Assembly (NCBI RefSeq): GCF_900113805.1 | Contig: NZ_FOQT01000005.1 | Coordinates: forward strand, 62,001 to 126,000 | Origin: Halpernia frigidisoli | GTDB lineage: Bacteria > Bacteroidota > Bacteroidia > Flavobacteriales > Weeksellaceae | Reading direction: 5' to 3' | Length of the DNA: 64,000 nt | In this document: piece after piece, positions 1-8,629 of the stretch | How positions within the stretch are numbered: the stretch's first letter is position 1 | Layout: each line of letters begins with the position of its first letter | Program-made: the position numbers and the translations under genes | Notes under the pieces: generated by a model | Told to the model about the DNA's origin: nothing | The model's database searches: none | The model's input: only the letters and a program-made list of their open reading frames with translations

Positions 1-300
1 ACCAGTTTGCATTGGATAATATCTTAAAAGTAAAGCTGCAGGAATAACTGCAAAATCATTGTTATTATCCTTACCAAAAAACTGATTATAACCAGTTGCA
101 ACACCTAAACCAAAACCTGGCGTTACCAAATACTGGTAAGAAAGATCTGCACCTACACTTGCTGAGGCATTTCCATTCGGTACCGTTACACCTGCATTAA
201 CACCTACTTTTAGAATATTTGTCATTTTTGCACTTTGTGCTGTTGCAATACCTGCAGTCAATAATCCTAAACCTAAAATTGTTTGTTTGATCATTTTCAT
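1..300 (-). CDS. Outer-membrane beta-barrel protein, 3' end cut by window
   Basis: The frame opens with an ATG at 300 and runs off the left edge. The first ~20 residues are a Sec signal peptide (MKMIKQTILGLGLLTAGIATAQ) with an Ala-x-Ala-type cleavage site. The mature part alternates Gly and aromatic residues (VGVNAGVTVP, GFGLGVATGY), as in small porin-like barrels of flavobacteria. It is expected in the outer membrane. The ~250 bp between it and the divergent DUF1800 gene should hold both promoters. The function cannot be narrowed without the missing end. Confidence 0.7.
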   Translation of the reverse strand, partial: MKMIKQTILGLGLLTAGIATAQSAKMTNILKVGVNAGVTVPNGNASASVGADLSYQYLVTPGFGLGVATGYNQFFGKDNNNDFAVIPAALLLRYYPMQTG

Positions 301-552
301 AATTATTATTTTAAATTTTAAAAACAAAACTTTAGAAATAATTATGCCAAAAAACCTTCTAAAATTCCATAAAAATTCCTTAAATAATTTTATAGTATTG
401 AATATCATATATTTATAAAAAACATCTATTTTAAAAAGTTAAATACCTGTTTAATTTCATGACAATTATTCTCTTTTCTTTATTTAACGATTATTATAAT
501 CTTTTGATTTTAACTTTTTCCATAAACTTCTATCAAAAAGCGAACGATACTT

Positions 553-1929
553 ATGGCAGTTTCCACTTTTGAAAAAAACAAACACTTGCTTTCGCGTGCA
601 GGTTTTGGAATACAATTTCACCAGATTGCAGATCTCAGTAAAAAAAGTACTGAAGAATTTTGGTCGCAGATGAATTCAAAAAAATCCTTAAAACCGATTT
701 CCATTGTTTCGCCCGAGGATAATTTAGATTATACAACACTTGCAAAAATGGACGCTAATTCTAAAAAAGAAAAATTGCACAAGAACCGTGAACAAAATAT
801 CGGTTTGAACTTGAAATTTTTTAATGAAATGGTCAATTCTGAAAACCAGCTTCAGGAAAAAATGGCGTTCTTCTGGAACGGACATTTTGCGACTCGTGTA
901 ATCAATTCTCAATTTAATCAGGATCTTCTAAATATTGTCCGGGAAAATGCGTTGGGAAATTTTGGAGATTTACTTAAAGCGGTTTCAAAATCTCCGGCGA
1001 TGCTTCAGTTTTTAAATAATCAACAAAATAAAAAAGACCATCCTAATGAAAATTTTGCGCGTGAAGTGATGGAACTTTTCACAATGGGACGCGGAAATTA
1101 TACAGAAAAAGATGTAAAAGAAGGTGCGCGTGCTTTTACCGGATGGGGATTTCAAAAAAACGGGGTTTTCTTCGCAAGACCATTTTTACATGATTCCGGA
1201 AGTAAAACATTTTTAGGCAAAACAGGAAATTTTAATGGCGATGAAGCTTTAGATATAATTCTTTCCCAAAAAGCAACTGCAAAATTTATCACCAGAAAGA
1301 TTTACAAATTTTTTGTTAATGAATCAATTGATGAGTCAATAGTCGCAGATTTAAGTGAAAAATTTTATGCTTCCAATTATGATATTAAAAAACTGATGAC
1401 CAATATTTTTACCTCGACCTGGTTTTACGATCAAAAAAATATTGGGGCAAAAATAAAATCACCGATTGAACTGATGGCTGGAATTATACGCATTCTTCCA
1501 ACAAAAATCGAAAATGCTAAAGGCTTAATTGTTTACCAAAAATTATTGGGGCAAATGTTACTTTACCCACCAAATGTGGCCGGTTGGCCTTCCGGTGAAG
1601 CCTGGATAGACAGTTCTACCTTATTTTTAAGAATGCAATTGCCACAAATCTGGAGCGGACTTCGGCCTTTGGACGTTCAGCCAAAAGCTGATGACGATCT
1701 GGAAATGGGTATGGGAAATATCGTCCAGAAAAATAAAAATACAGTGAACGATAATTTCACGATCGACTGGCCAAAAGTGGAAGCCGAATTTAAAGGCAGA
1801 AATGTCGCCGATATTCTTTTACAGAAAAAAATGAATGGCGACGGTAAATATATCGACCAGTTTTCTGACGGCAGCATTAAAATGACGATCATTAATATAA
1901 TGAGCGTTCCTGAATTTCAACTTTGTTAA
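553..1929 (+). CDS. DUF1800 family protein
   Basis: This 458-residue protein has the usual length and motifs of the DUF1800 family. It begins with the typical 'KNKHLLSRAGFG' and contains 'MAFFWNGHFATR', 'ENFAREVMELFTMGRGNYTEKDV' split over two helices, and 'YPPNVAGWPSGEAWI'. It has no clear signal peptide. In Bacteroidetes the family is nearly always encoded directly before a DUF1501 protein, as here (71-bp gap), so the two probably act together in the envelope. The biochemical role of the family is not established. Confidence 0.9.
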   Translation: MAVSTFEKNKHLLSRAGFGIQFHQIADLSKKSTEEFWSQMNSKKSLKPISIVSPEDNLDYTTLAKMDANSKKEKLHKNREQNIGLNLKFFNEMVNSENQLQEKMAFFWNGHFATRVINSQFNQDLLNIVRENALGNFGDLLKAVSKSPAMLQFLNNQQNKKDHPNENFAREVMELFTMGRGNYTEKDVKEGARAFTGWGFQKNGVFFARPFLHDSGSKTFLGKTGNFNGDEALDIILSQKATAKFITRKIYKFFVNESIDESIVADLSEKFYASNYDIKKLMTNIFTSTWFYDQKNIGAKIKSPIELMAGIIRILPTKIENAKGLIVYQKLLGQMLLYPPNVAGWPSGEAWIDSSTLFLRMQLPQIWSGLRPLDVQPKADDDLEMGMGNIVQKNKNTVNDNFTIDWPKVEAEFKGRNVADILLQKKMNGDGKYIDQFSDGSIKMTIINIMSVPEFQLC

Positions 1930-2000
1930 TAATTGTGATTTAAAAGATTTTGGTAAAAAACACTCTAAAATCCATCATTTAAAATTTAAAATCCTTTCCC

Positions 2001-3191
2001 ATGATACTTAAAAGAAGAGAATTTTTAAAAGTAAGTTCATTAGCTGCGGCTTCATTTATGTTGCCCAATTTTCTAAAAGCCATGACTTATGAAAATGCCG
2101 TGGAAGAACAAAAAAACAGAATTTTGGTTGTGCTTCAGTTCAGCGGCGGGAACGATGGTTTAAATACCATTATTCCGATGCGAAATGATATTTATTTTAA
2201 AGAAAGGCAAACAATTTCCATAAAAAATGCATTAAAATTAACAGATGAAGCAGGAATTAATCCAGCCTTAAGTTTCTTTAAAGAACTTTACGACAATGGC
2301 GAAATGGCGGTTTTAAACAACGTCGGTTATCCAAATCCAGATAAATCACATTTTAGAAGTATGGACATCTGGCAATCTGCAAGTGACAGCAAAGATTTTG
2401 TAGAAACCGGCTGGATCGGGCGTTACCTTGATGAAGCATGCTACAATTGCGATCATCCAACGCAGGCTTTAGAAGTTGATGATATGCTCAGTTTGGCAAT
2501 GAAAGGTGAAAAAAAGAAAGCATTTGCCTTTAAAGATCCTAAAAAAATGTACGATACAAGTAAGGAAAAATATTTTAAAACTCTGGCTGAAAACCACAAT
2601 CACGACGGGGAAACGGTTGATTATCTTTACCAAACTTTAGGCTCTACGATAAATAATGCCGGTTATATTTTTGATAAAAGCAAAGCGAAAAGTACGACGG
2701 AAGATTATCCAAAATCGGCGCTCGGTAAAGATTTTAAAACCGTCGCTTCTTTGATAAAATCTGACATTAATACCAAAGTTTATTATTTGCAGGTTGGAAG
2801 TTTTGACACGCATATCAATCAAAACCAAAGACAGGAAAAATTATTTGGTGACATCAATGACGCAGTGAAAGCTTTTGTGGCAGATTTGAAAAAAAATAAT
2901 CTTTTTGATCAGGTTTTATTGATGACTTTCTCAGAATTCGGTCGCCGAGTTTCTCAAAATGCGAGTAACGGAACAGACCACGGAACGGCGAACCAAATGT
3001 TTTTCCTTTCTGGCGGATTAAAGAAAAAAGGTGTGTTGAACGCACTTCCAGATTTGCAAAACCTCAACGATGGCGATCTCATTTATACCGAAGATTTTAG
3101 AAAAGTTTACGCAACAGTTTTAAAAAACTGGCTAAATGCAGATTCTACAAAGATTTTAGGCTGGAAAAATGGCGTTTATGATTTTGTGTAA
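2001..3191 (+). CDS. DUF1501 family protein (Tat-type signal)
   Basis: This 396-residue protein starts with a twin-arginine-like leader (LKRREFLKVSSLAAASFMLP), suggesting export in a folded state. The body has the DUF1501 hallmarks 'VVLQFSGGNDGLNTIIP', 'MDIWQSAS', 'TGWIGRYLD' and the C-terminal 'TFSEFGRRVSQNASNGTDHG', related to the sulfatase/alkaline-phosphatase fold. It is paired with the upstream DUF1800 gene, probably in one transcript that ends at the hairpin just after the stop codon. The substrate is unknown. Confidence 0.9.
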   Translation: MILKRREFLKVSSLAAASFMLPNFLKAMTYENAVEEQKNRILVVLQFSGGNDGLNTIIPMRNDIYFKERQTISIKNALKLTDEAGINPALSFFKELYDNGEMAVLNNVGYPNPDKSHFRSMDIWQSASDSKDFVETGWIGRYLDEACYNCDHPTQALEVDDMLSLAMKGEKKKAFAFKDPKKMYDTSKEKYFKTLAENHNHDGETVDYLYQTLGSTINNAGYIFDKSKAKSTTEDYPKSALGKDFKTVASLIKSDINTKVYYLQVGSFDTHINQNQRQEKLFGDINDAVKAFVADLKKNNLFDQVLLMTFSEFGRRVSQNASNGTDHGTANQMFFLSGGLKKKGVLNALPDLQNLNDGDLIYTEDFRKVYATVLKNWLNADSTKILGWKNGVYDFV

Positions 3192-3198
3192 ATAAAAT

Positions 3199-3224
3199 AA
3201 GCCTCAAAAATTTAAGGCTTTTTT
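3199..3224 (+). terminator. Rho-independent terminator after the DUF1501 gene
   Basis: The stem AAGCCT(C)AAA / TTT(A)AGGCTT is followed by a T run, 7 bases after the DUF1501 stop codon. On the other strand it also lies just beyond the end of the small gene at 3228-3344, so it may work both ways. Confidence 0.75.
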
Positions 3225-3227
3225 ATC

Positions 3228-3344
3228 TTAAAGCGTTTTTGCTGGCAACGCTTTTTGTTTCGGACCTGTTATTCTTTTCATGATGTATCCCAAAACGATT
3301 GGTGCGACCCAAACTAAAAGTCTTCTATATAATGCTTTTTTCAT
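3228..3344 (-). CDS. Small basic membrane-type protein, 38 aa
   Basis: An ATG at 3344 opens a 38-codon frame: MKKALYRRLLVWVAPIVLGY, then IMKRITGPKQKALPAKTL. It has one short hydrophobic stretch (residues 9-21) between basic ends, as in many tiny inner-membrane proteins. It sits between the WYL regulator (its upstream neighbour on the same strand) and the DUF1501 terminator. I do not recognise a named family. The sensible length, composition and positioning support a real gene, but no RBS is obvious, which is normal in Bacteroidetes. Confidence 0.5.
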   Translation of the reverse strand: MKKALYRRLLVWVAPIVLGYIMKRITGPKQKALPAKTL

Positions 3345-3393
3345 TTTAATTGTTTTTTAATTAATTTGGGTATTTGCAATTTATTTGCCAAAA

Positions 3394-4413
3394 TCATTTC
3401 AAATTGTCCATCTCTTTTCCTGTATAATTCTCATTCGCCAATTTCAAACTTCTAACAATATTTTTCTTTAATTTTTTTGGTGAAATAACAGTAATAAACT
3501 CCCCCATTCCTAAAATCATTCTTTCCAATTCAAAGTTTAATTGCACGCAGATCTTGAATAAAACGCCCTTTTCATTATCCTCTAAAATAACCTGAGAATG
3601 GTGAAAAGGTTTTGTTTTAACGTACGGCGCATGTTTATGAGTGACCAAAAAAATGACGTTTTGAGGTCTTTGCGTATCGGAAACCGTCGCACCAATTACT
3701 TCCCCGAAATACCTATCAGCATTGAAATCTTTGTCAATGTAAACTGTTTTTTCGTCCGCCAGAATTTCTTCAATTCTGTCCAAAGCGAGATTTAAAATGT
3801 TGTTTTTCGTAAAACAAATCAAAAACCAGCGGTTGTTATATTCCTTCAACAATTGAGGATGAACGGTCATATAATTGGCTTCTCTTGCTTTAAAACTTTT
3901 GTATAAAATCCTTAAAACTTTCTTATTTAAAATACTTTCGTACAAAACATCAATATATTCCAAACCCCGCAACTGGTCGTTTTTATCCAGATGTATAATC
4001 GATTTTTGATGCGTCGAATGAATCGAATTTTCCAGTTTTTGTATTACGCCATTCATATCCTTAAACATCGAAAAATCCTTGAATTGCTTCAAGATCTGAA
4101 CTGCATTATTCATCGTTTTCAGGTCATTTTCTGTCACAGAAATTTGGTGAATACTGTAATCCGGATCAGAGTAGCGGTAAAATTTTCGCTCATAAACCTC
4201 AATTGGTGCTTCATAACCAAACTTTTCACTGCGCATATTTTGCAGATCAAGTTGCACCGTTCGCCTGCTAACAAAAGATTCTTTGCCTTCAAACTCAAAC
4301 AATGCCTCGGAACATTCTTCCATCAGATCTTCCAAAGAATATTGTTTATACTTGTTCTTTAGACATTTATCTAAAGTTTTATAGCGAATTAAAGCATTTT
4401 TGTTAGATGACAT
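3394..4413 (-). CDS. WYL-domain transcriptional regulator
   Basis: This 339-residue protein has an N-terminal winged-helix region (about 1-80, with 'SRRTVQLDLQNMRSEKFGYEAPI') and a central-to-C-terminal WYL domain (about 150-235, 'KKVLRILYKSFKAREANYMTVHPQLLKEYNNRWFLI' read in pieces). A WCX-like tail follows. WYL proteins are known to bind nucleic-acid ligands and to control DNA- or RNA-damage and phage-defence genes. Its 5' leader carries the same structured repeat (4431-4505) found in the leader of rtcB on the opposite strand. I infer that it regulates the neighbouring RNA-repair genes; this is not shown directly. Confidence 0.85.
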   Translation of the reverse strand: MSSNKNALIRYKTLDKCLKNKYKQYSLEDLMEECSEALFEFEGKESFVSRRTVQLDLQNMRSEKFGYEAPIEVYERKFYRYSDPDYSIHQISVTENDLKTMNNAVQILKQFKDFSMFKDMNGVIQKLENSIHSTHQKSIIHLDKNDQLRGLEYIDVLYESILNKKVLRILYKSFKAREANYMTVHPQLLKEYNNRWFLICFTKNNILNLALDRIEEILADEKTVYIDKDFNADRYFGEVIGATVSDTQRPQNVIFLVTHKHAPYVKTKPFHHSQVILEDNEKGVLFKICVQLNFELERMILGMGEFITVISPKKLKKNIVRSLKLANENYTGKEMDNLK

Positions 4414-4430
4414 TTTTTAAATTTTATTTG

Positions 4431-4505
4431 GGCGCCTTTATCGGTCTTCCGTTCCCAATATTTTTTTCAAATGCAAAAAAAGGATTTCCACTCAAGCTGG
4501 GGCGC
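4431..4505 (-). ncRNA. Structured leader repeat, copy B (upstream of the WYL gene)
   Basis: Read on the minus strand this 75-bp block matches 5206-5279 on the plus strand: a core of GTGGAAATCCTTTTTTTG, an A-rich loop, and TTGGGAACGGAAG. The outer ends pair as GCGCC/GGCGC, where the other copy pairs GCAG/CTGC. The inner stem pairs T-run with A-run. It lies 18-92 bp upstream of the WYL start codon, so it is probably in the 5' UTR. Confidence 0.55.
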
Positions 4506-4527
4506 AAACTCGTTTTTAAAATCAAAA

Positions 4528-4860
4528 CTATTTTTTGCTCAAAGCGTCACCTTCAAATGAAATTCCGTCCCAGCCAAATTCCATAAAATTCCTGATATTT
4601 TGATGATCATTTGCTTCGGGATTTCCCAAAACATCTTTTCTGTAAAAAGCACCAAAAAGCGAAAGCGTTTCGTATTTGGTTAAATTTTTCAATTTCGCAA
4701 AACTGAAAACTTTACACGAGCCATGATTTTCATTGGCTTCATTCACTGTTTTTCCATTTGTGAATTTTGTTGGCGTAAAATCATAATTCTCATCTATGAA
4801 TGCGATGACTTCCTTAAATTCAATAGTTTCTGGTGAATTTTTTAGTTGTTCTAAAATCAT
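4528..4860 (-). CDS. HopJ-type family protein
   Basis: This 110-residue protein matches the HopJ type III effector family (Pfam PF08888) over its full length: 'PETIEFKEVIAFIDENYDF', 'FTNGKTVNEANENHGSCKVFSFA', 'LSLFGAFYRKDVL' and 'HQNIRNFMEFGWDGISFEG' (quoted in parts). Despite the name, the family is widespread in bacteria without type III secretion, and none is seen here. Its function is unknown. It lies upstream of the WYL gene on the same strand, separated by the leader repeat. Confidence 0.85.
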   Translation of the reverse strand: MILEQLKNSPETIEFKEVIAFIDENYDFTPTKFTNGKTVNEANENHGSCKVFSFAKLKNLTKYETLSLFGAFYRKDVLGNPEANDHQNIRNFMEFGWDGISFEGDALSKK

Positions 4861-4907
4861 TTTTTTTATTTTATAATCTAAAATTTTTTTTCGGTTTTAT
4901 TATTCTA

Positions 4908-5046
4908 ATATCAATAGCATCGGGCTTTAGCCCGATTTGAAGGATAATCAAATATAGGCTTTAGCCAAAACTTACGGAACATTTCGGCTAAAGCCAATAC
5001 CTCAATTCAATTATCATAACGGGCTAAATCCCATTCCTATTGATAT
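4908..5046. repeat. Imperfect 139-bp palindrome with GGCTTTAGCC cores
   Basis: The left arm (ATATCAATAG, then GGGCTTTAGCCCG) is mirrored by the right arm (CGGGCTAAATCCCATTCCTATTGATAT read in pieces). Inside lies a second arm pair, GGCTTTAGCC at 4957-4966 and GGCTAAAGCC at 4986-4995. The whole would fold into one long hairpin. It resembles REP/MITE-like intergenic elements of flavobacteria and encodes nothing. Confidence 0.6.
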
Positions 5047-5128
5047 CTGTTTTAAAAAATTAAACTAATGTAATTTTAGATTACTCCAAAACAAAAGTTT
5101 TTTCAAAAATAATTAAAAATAATTTAAC

Positions 5129-5155
5129 TACGCAAAAACATTGCGCACTTGCGTA
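5129..5155. promoter_or_regulatory. Possible operator: TACGCAA-N13-TTGCGTA
   Basis: A perfect 7-bp inverted repeat with a 13-bp spacer sits ~140 bp upstream of the rtcB start and upstream of its leader repeat. The spacing (two helical turns, centre to centre) suits a dimeric regulator such as the adjacent WYL protein. Binding is inferred only from position. Confidence 0.35.
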
Positions 5156-5205
5156 TTTACTTTGCACTATCAAATAACAACAACTGTTATTAAAAAACAA
5201 AAACC

Positions 5206-5279
5206 GCAGCCCGACTTAAGTGGAAATCCTTTTTTTGTATTTTAAAAAAAGATTGGGAACGGAAGGCGGAAATGTCTGC
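5206..5279 (+). ncRNA. Structured leader repeat, copy A (upstream of rtcB)
   Basis: This 74-bp block in the rtcB leader contains an AATC(C)TTTTTTT / AAAAAAAGATT stem, a conserved TTGGGAACGGAAG tail and outer GCAG/CTGC pairing. It matches 4431-4505 in inverted orientation. The outer stems differ in sequence but keep pairing, which favours an RNA structure over a simple DNA repeat. It ends 17 bp before the rtcB start codon. Confidence 0.55.
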
Positions 5280-5284
5280 CATAA

Positions 5285-6685
<1,401 letters not shown>

Positions 6686-6706
6686 TTTTTTCAAAAATTT
6701 GATAAT

Positions 6707-6743
6707 GAACATCTACCTTAAAAAAGGTTTGATGTTCTTTTTT
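6707..6743 (+). terminator. Terminator between rtcB and the nucleotidyltransferases
   Basis: GAACATC / GATGTTC arms with an inner ACCTT/AAGGT pair are followed by a T-rich run. Some transcription may read through into the next gene 27 bp further on. Confidence 0.7.
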
Positions 6744-6769
6744 AAATTAAATTCTTAAATTTAAAAAAT

Positions 6770-7519
6770 ATGAAAACAAAAATAATAGATAAACTTGAAT
6801 CTCTTGAAAAAGAGAAAAACATAAAAATACTTTTGGCGATAGAATCCGGCAGTCGTTCCTGGGGATTTGCTTCTCCAGATAGCGATTATGACATCCGTTT
6901 TATTTACAAAAATCCAACAGATTGGTATCTATCACCTTGGGAAAAGAAAGATACTTTAGAATTTATGACCGAAGATGATTTAGACGGTTCTGGTTGGGAT
7001 TTAAAAAAAGTTTTTCAATTGTTACTAAAATCAAATGTTCCTCTTTTAGAACATTTATATTCTTATATTTTTTATGTGAAAAACGACAAGTTTTTAGAGT
7101 TAATGAAACCTTTAGCAAAAAATGCATTTTCGCCAATTTCGGTTGTTTTTCATTATTTGAGTATGAGTAAAAAATATCTGGAAAGTTGCAACAAAAATGA
7201 AGTGAAACTGAAAGATTATTTTTACTGTTTACGAACCACTTTAGCCTGCAAATGGGTGATCGAAAAAGATAGTTTTCCACCAGTTAATTTTCATGAAATG
7301 CTGGATTTATTGCAAAATGAAATTCTTGAAAAAGTGAACAAACTTCTAGTCTTGAAATCTGAAAATGGTGAAAAATATTATCATCCGAACGATTGGGAAC
7401 TTTTTGATTATTTAAAAAATGAAATAGAAATCATTTCTGAAAAAGCGAAAAGTTTAAGTGCAGGAAGTTTTGATAAAATAGAAGCAGAGAAAGTCTTTGT
7501 AGAAATATTAAATTTGTAA
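6770..7519 (+). CDS. RlaP-like nucleotidyltransferase 1
   Basis: This 249-residue protein belongs to the DNA polymerase beta-type nucleotidyltransferase superfamily, RlaP/COG3541 branch (PF10127). The catalytic signature is clear near the N terminus: 'IESGSRSWGFASPDSDYDIRF', with the GS turn and the Asp-x-Asp pair (DYD). Helical regions follow, with 'CLRTTLACKWVIE'. RlaP proteins are known from comparative work to sit beside RNA ligases and are thought to add nucleotides or groups to RNA ends during repair. It lies 84 bp after rtcB and 1 bp before a second, divergent family member, so the two are co-translated. Confidence 0.85.
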   Translation: MKTKIIDKLESLEKEKNIKILLAIESGSRSWGFASPDSDYDIRFIYKNPTDWYLSPWEKKDTLEFMTEDDLDGSGWDLKKVFQLLLKSNVPLLEHLYSYIFYVKNDKFLELMKPLAKNAFSPISVVFHYLSMSKKYLESCNKNEVKLKDYFYCLRTTLACKWVIEKDSFPPVNFHEMLDLLQNEILEKVNKLLVLKSENGEKYYHPNDWELFDYLKNEIEIISEKAKSLSAGSFDKIEAEKVFVEILNL

Positions 7520-7520
7520 A

Positions 7521-8582
7521 ATGTTGACAATAAAATATTTAAAAGAAAACAAACTCATCCTTTTCGAAGCAATTTCCGGAAGCCGCTCTTTTGGATTGAC
7601 AACAGAAAATTCTGATACAGATATCAAAGGTGTTTATTATTTACCGAAAATAGATTTTTTTGGTTTAAATTATATCCCTCAGATTTCCAATGAAACCAAT
7701 GATGAAGTTTATTATGAAATTGGAAGATTTGTAGAATTATTACAGAAAAATAATCCGAATATTTTGGAAATTTTGGCGACTCCTGAAGATTGTATTTTGC
7801 ATAAAGATCCTTTGATGGATTTGCTAATTCCAGAAGATTTTTTATCTAAATTATGTAAGGACACTTTTGCAGGTTATGCGATTTCACAAATCAGAAAAGC
7901 AAAAGGGCTCAACAAAAAAATACTAAATCCTGTCGAAAAAGAAAGAAAATCACTTCTTGATTTCTGTTATAGTTTAGAAAATAACGGTTCAGTTTCTTTA
8001 AAAAAATGGCTTGTAGAAAATGGAAAGAGTCAGGAAAAATGTGGACTGATAAACATTGACAATACCAAAGGAAATTTTGCCCTTTTCTACGATGAAACTG
8101 CAACTTTAGGCTACAGAGGAATTATCCAGAATGAAGAATCTAATCAGGTTTCTTTATCTTCAATTCCAAAAGGTGAAAAATCGCTTGCGTATCTATTTTG
8201 CAATCTTGATGCTTACTCAGTTTATTGCAAAGATTACCGGGAATATTGGAAATGGGTTTCGGAGAGAAATGAAGACCGCTACAACGTGAACCAAAACCAC
8301 GGACAAAATTATGACAGTAAAAATATGATGCACACAATTAGGCTTTTGCAATCTTGTGAAGGTATTTTTAAGAATAATACTTTGAAGATAAAAGTAGAAA
8401 ACCGGGAAGAATTATTAGATATAAAAGCCGGAAACTGGTCTTATGAAAAAGTGATGGAAAAAGCAGAAGATTTAATAAAATCAATTGATTATTACCATTC
8501 CATTTCCAAACTTCCGGATTTCCCAAATCTTGAAAAAACAACGAAAGTTTTAATTGAGATCAGAGAAAAGTTGTACAGTTAA
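7521..8582 (+). CDS. RlaP-like nucleotidyltransferase 2
   Basis: This 353-residue protein is a second PF10127-type nucleotidyltransferase with 'EAISGSRSFGLTTENSDTDIKGVY', where the GS turn and the D-x-D pair (DTD) are the metal ligands. It is about 100 residues longer than its partner and has the C-terminal 'MMHTIRLLQSCEGIF' helix typical of the branch. The ATG follows the previous stop after a single base. Two family members side by side suggest either a heterodimer or two different end-modifying activities. Specificity cannot be read from the sequence. Confidence 0.85.
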   Translation: MLTIKYLKENKLILFEAISGSRSFGLTTENSDTDIKGVYYLPKIDFFGLNYIPQISNETNDEVYYEIGRFVELLQKNNPNILEILATPEDCILHKDPLMDLLIPEDFLSKLCKDTFAGYAISQIRKAKGLNKKILNPVEKERKSLLDFCYSLENNGSVSLKKWLVENGKSQEKCGLINIDNTKGNFALFYDETATLGYRGIIQNEESNQVSLSSIPKGEKSLAYLFCNLDAYSVYCKDYREYWKWVSERNEDRYNVNQNHGQNYDSKNMMHTIRLLQSCEGIFKNNTLKIKVENREELLDIKAGNWSYEKVMEKAEDLIKSIDYYHSISKLPDFPNLEKTTKVLIEIREKLYS

Positions 8583-8608
8583 ACCACCGAAATTTCGGTG
8601 GTTTTTTT
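8583..8608 (+). terminator. Terminator after the nucleotidyltransferase pair
   Basis: The perfect palindrome ACCACCGAAATTTCGGTGGT is followed by seven T, 1 bp after the stop codon. It closes the rtcB-side transcript and separates it from the convergent P450 gene. Confidence 0.85.
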
Positions 8609-8629
8609 ATTTCGTTAAATGCTCTATTT

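Noticed and set aside
4528..4860. HopJ protein as a type III secretion effector
   Set aside because: No type III genes are present and the family is common in bacteria without that system; the name is historical.
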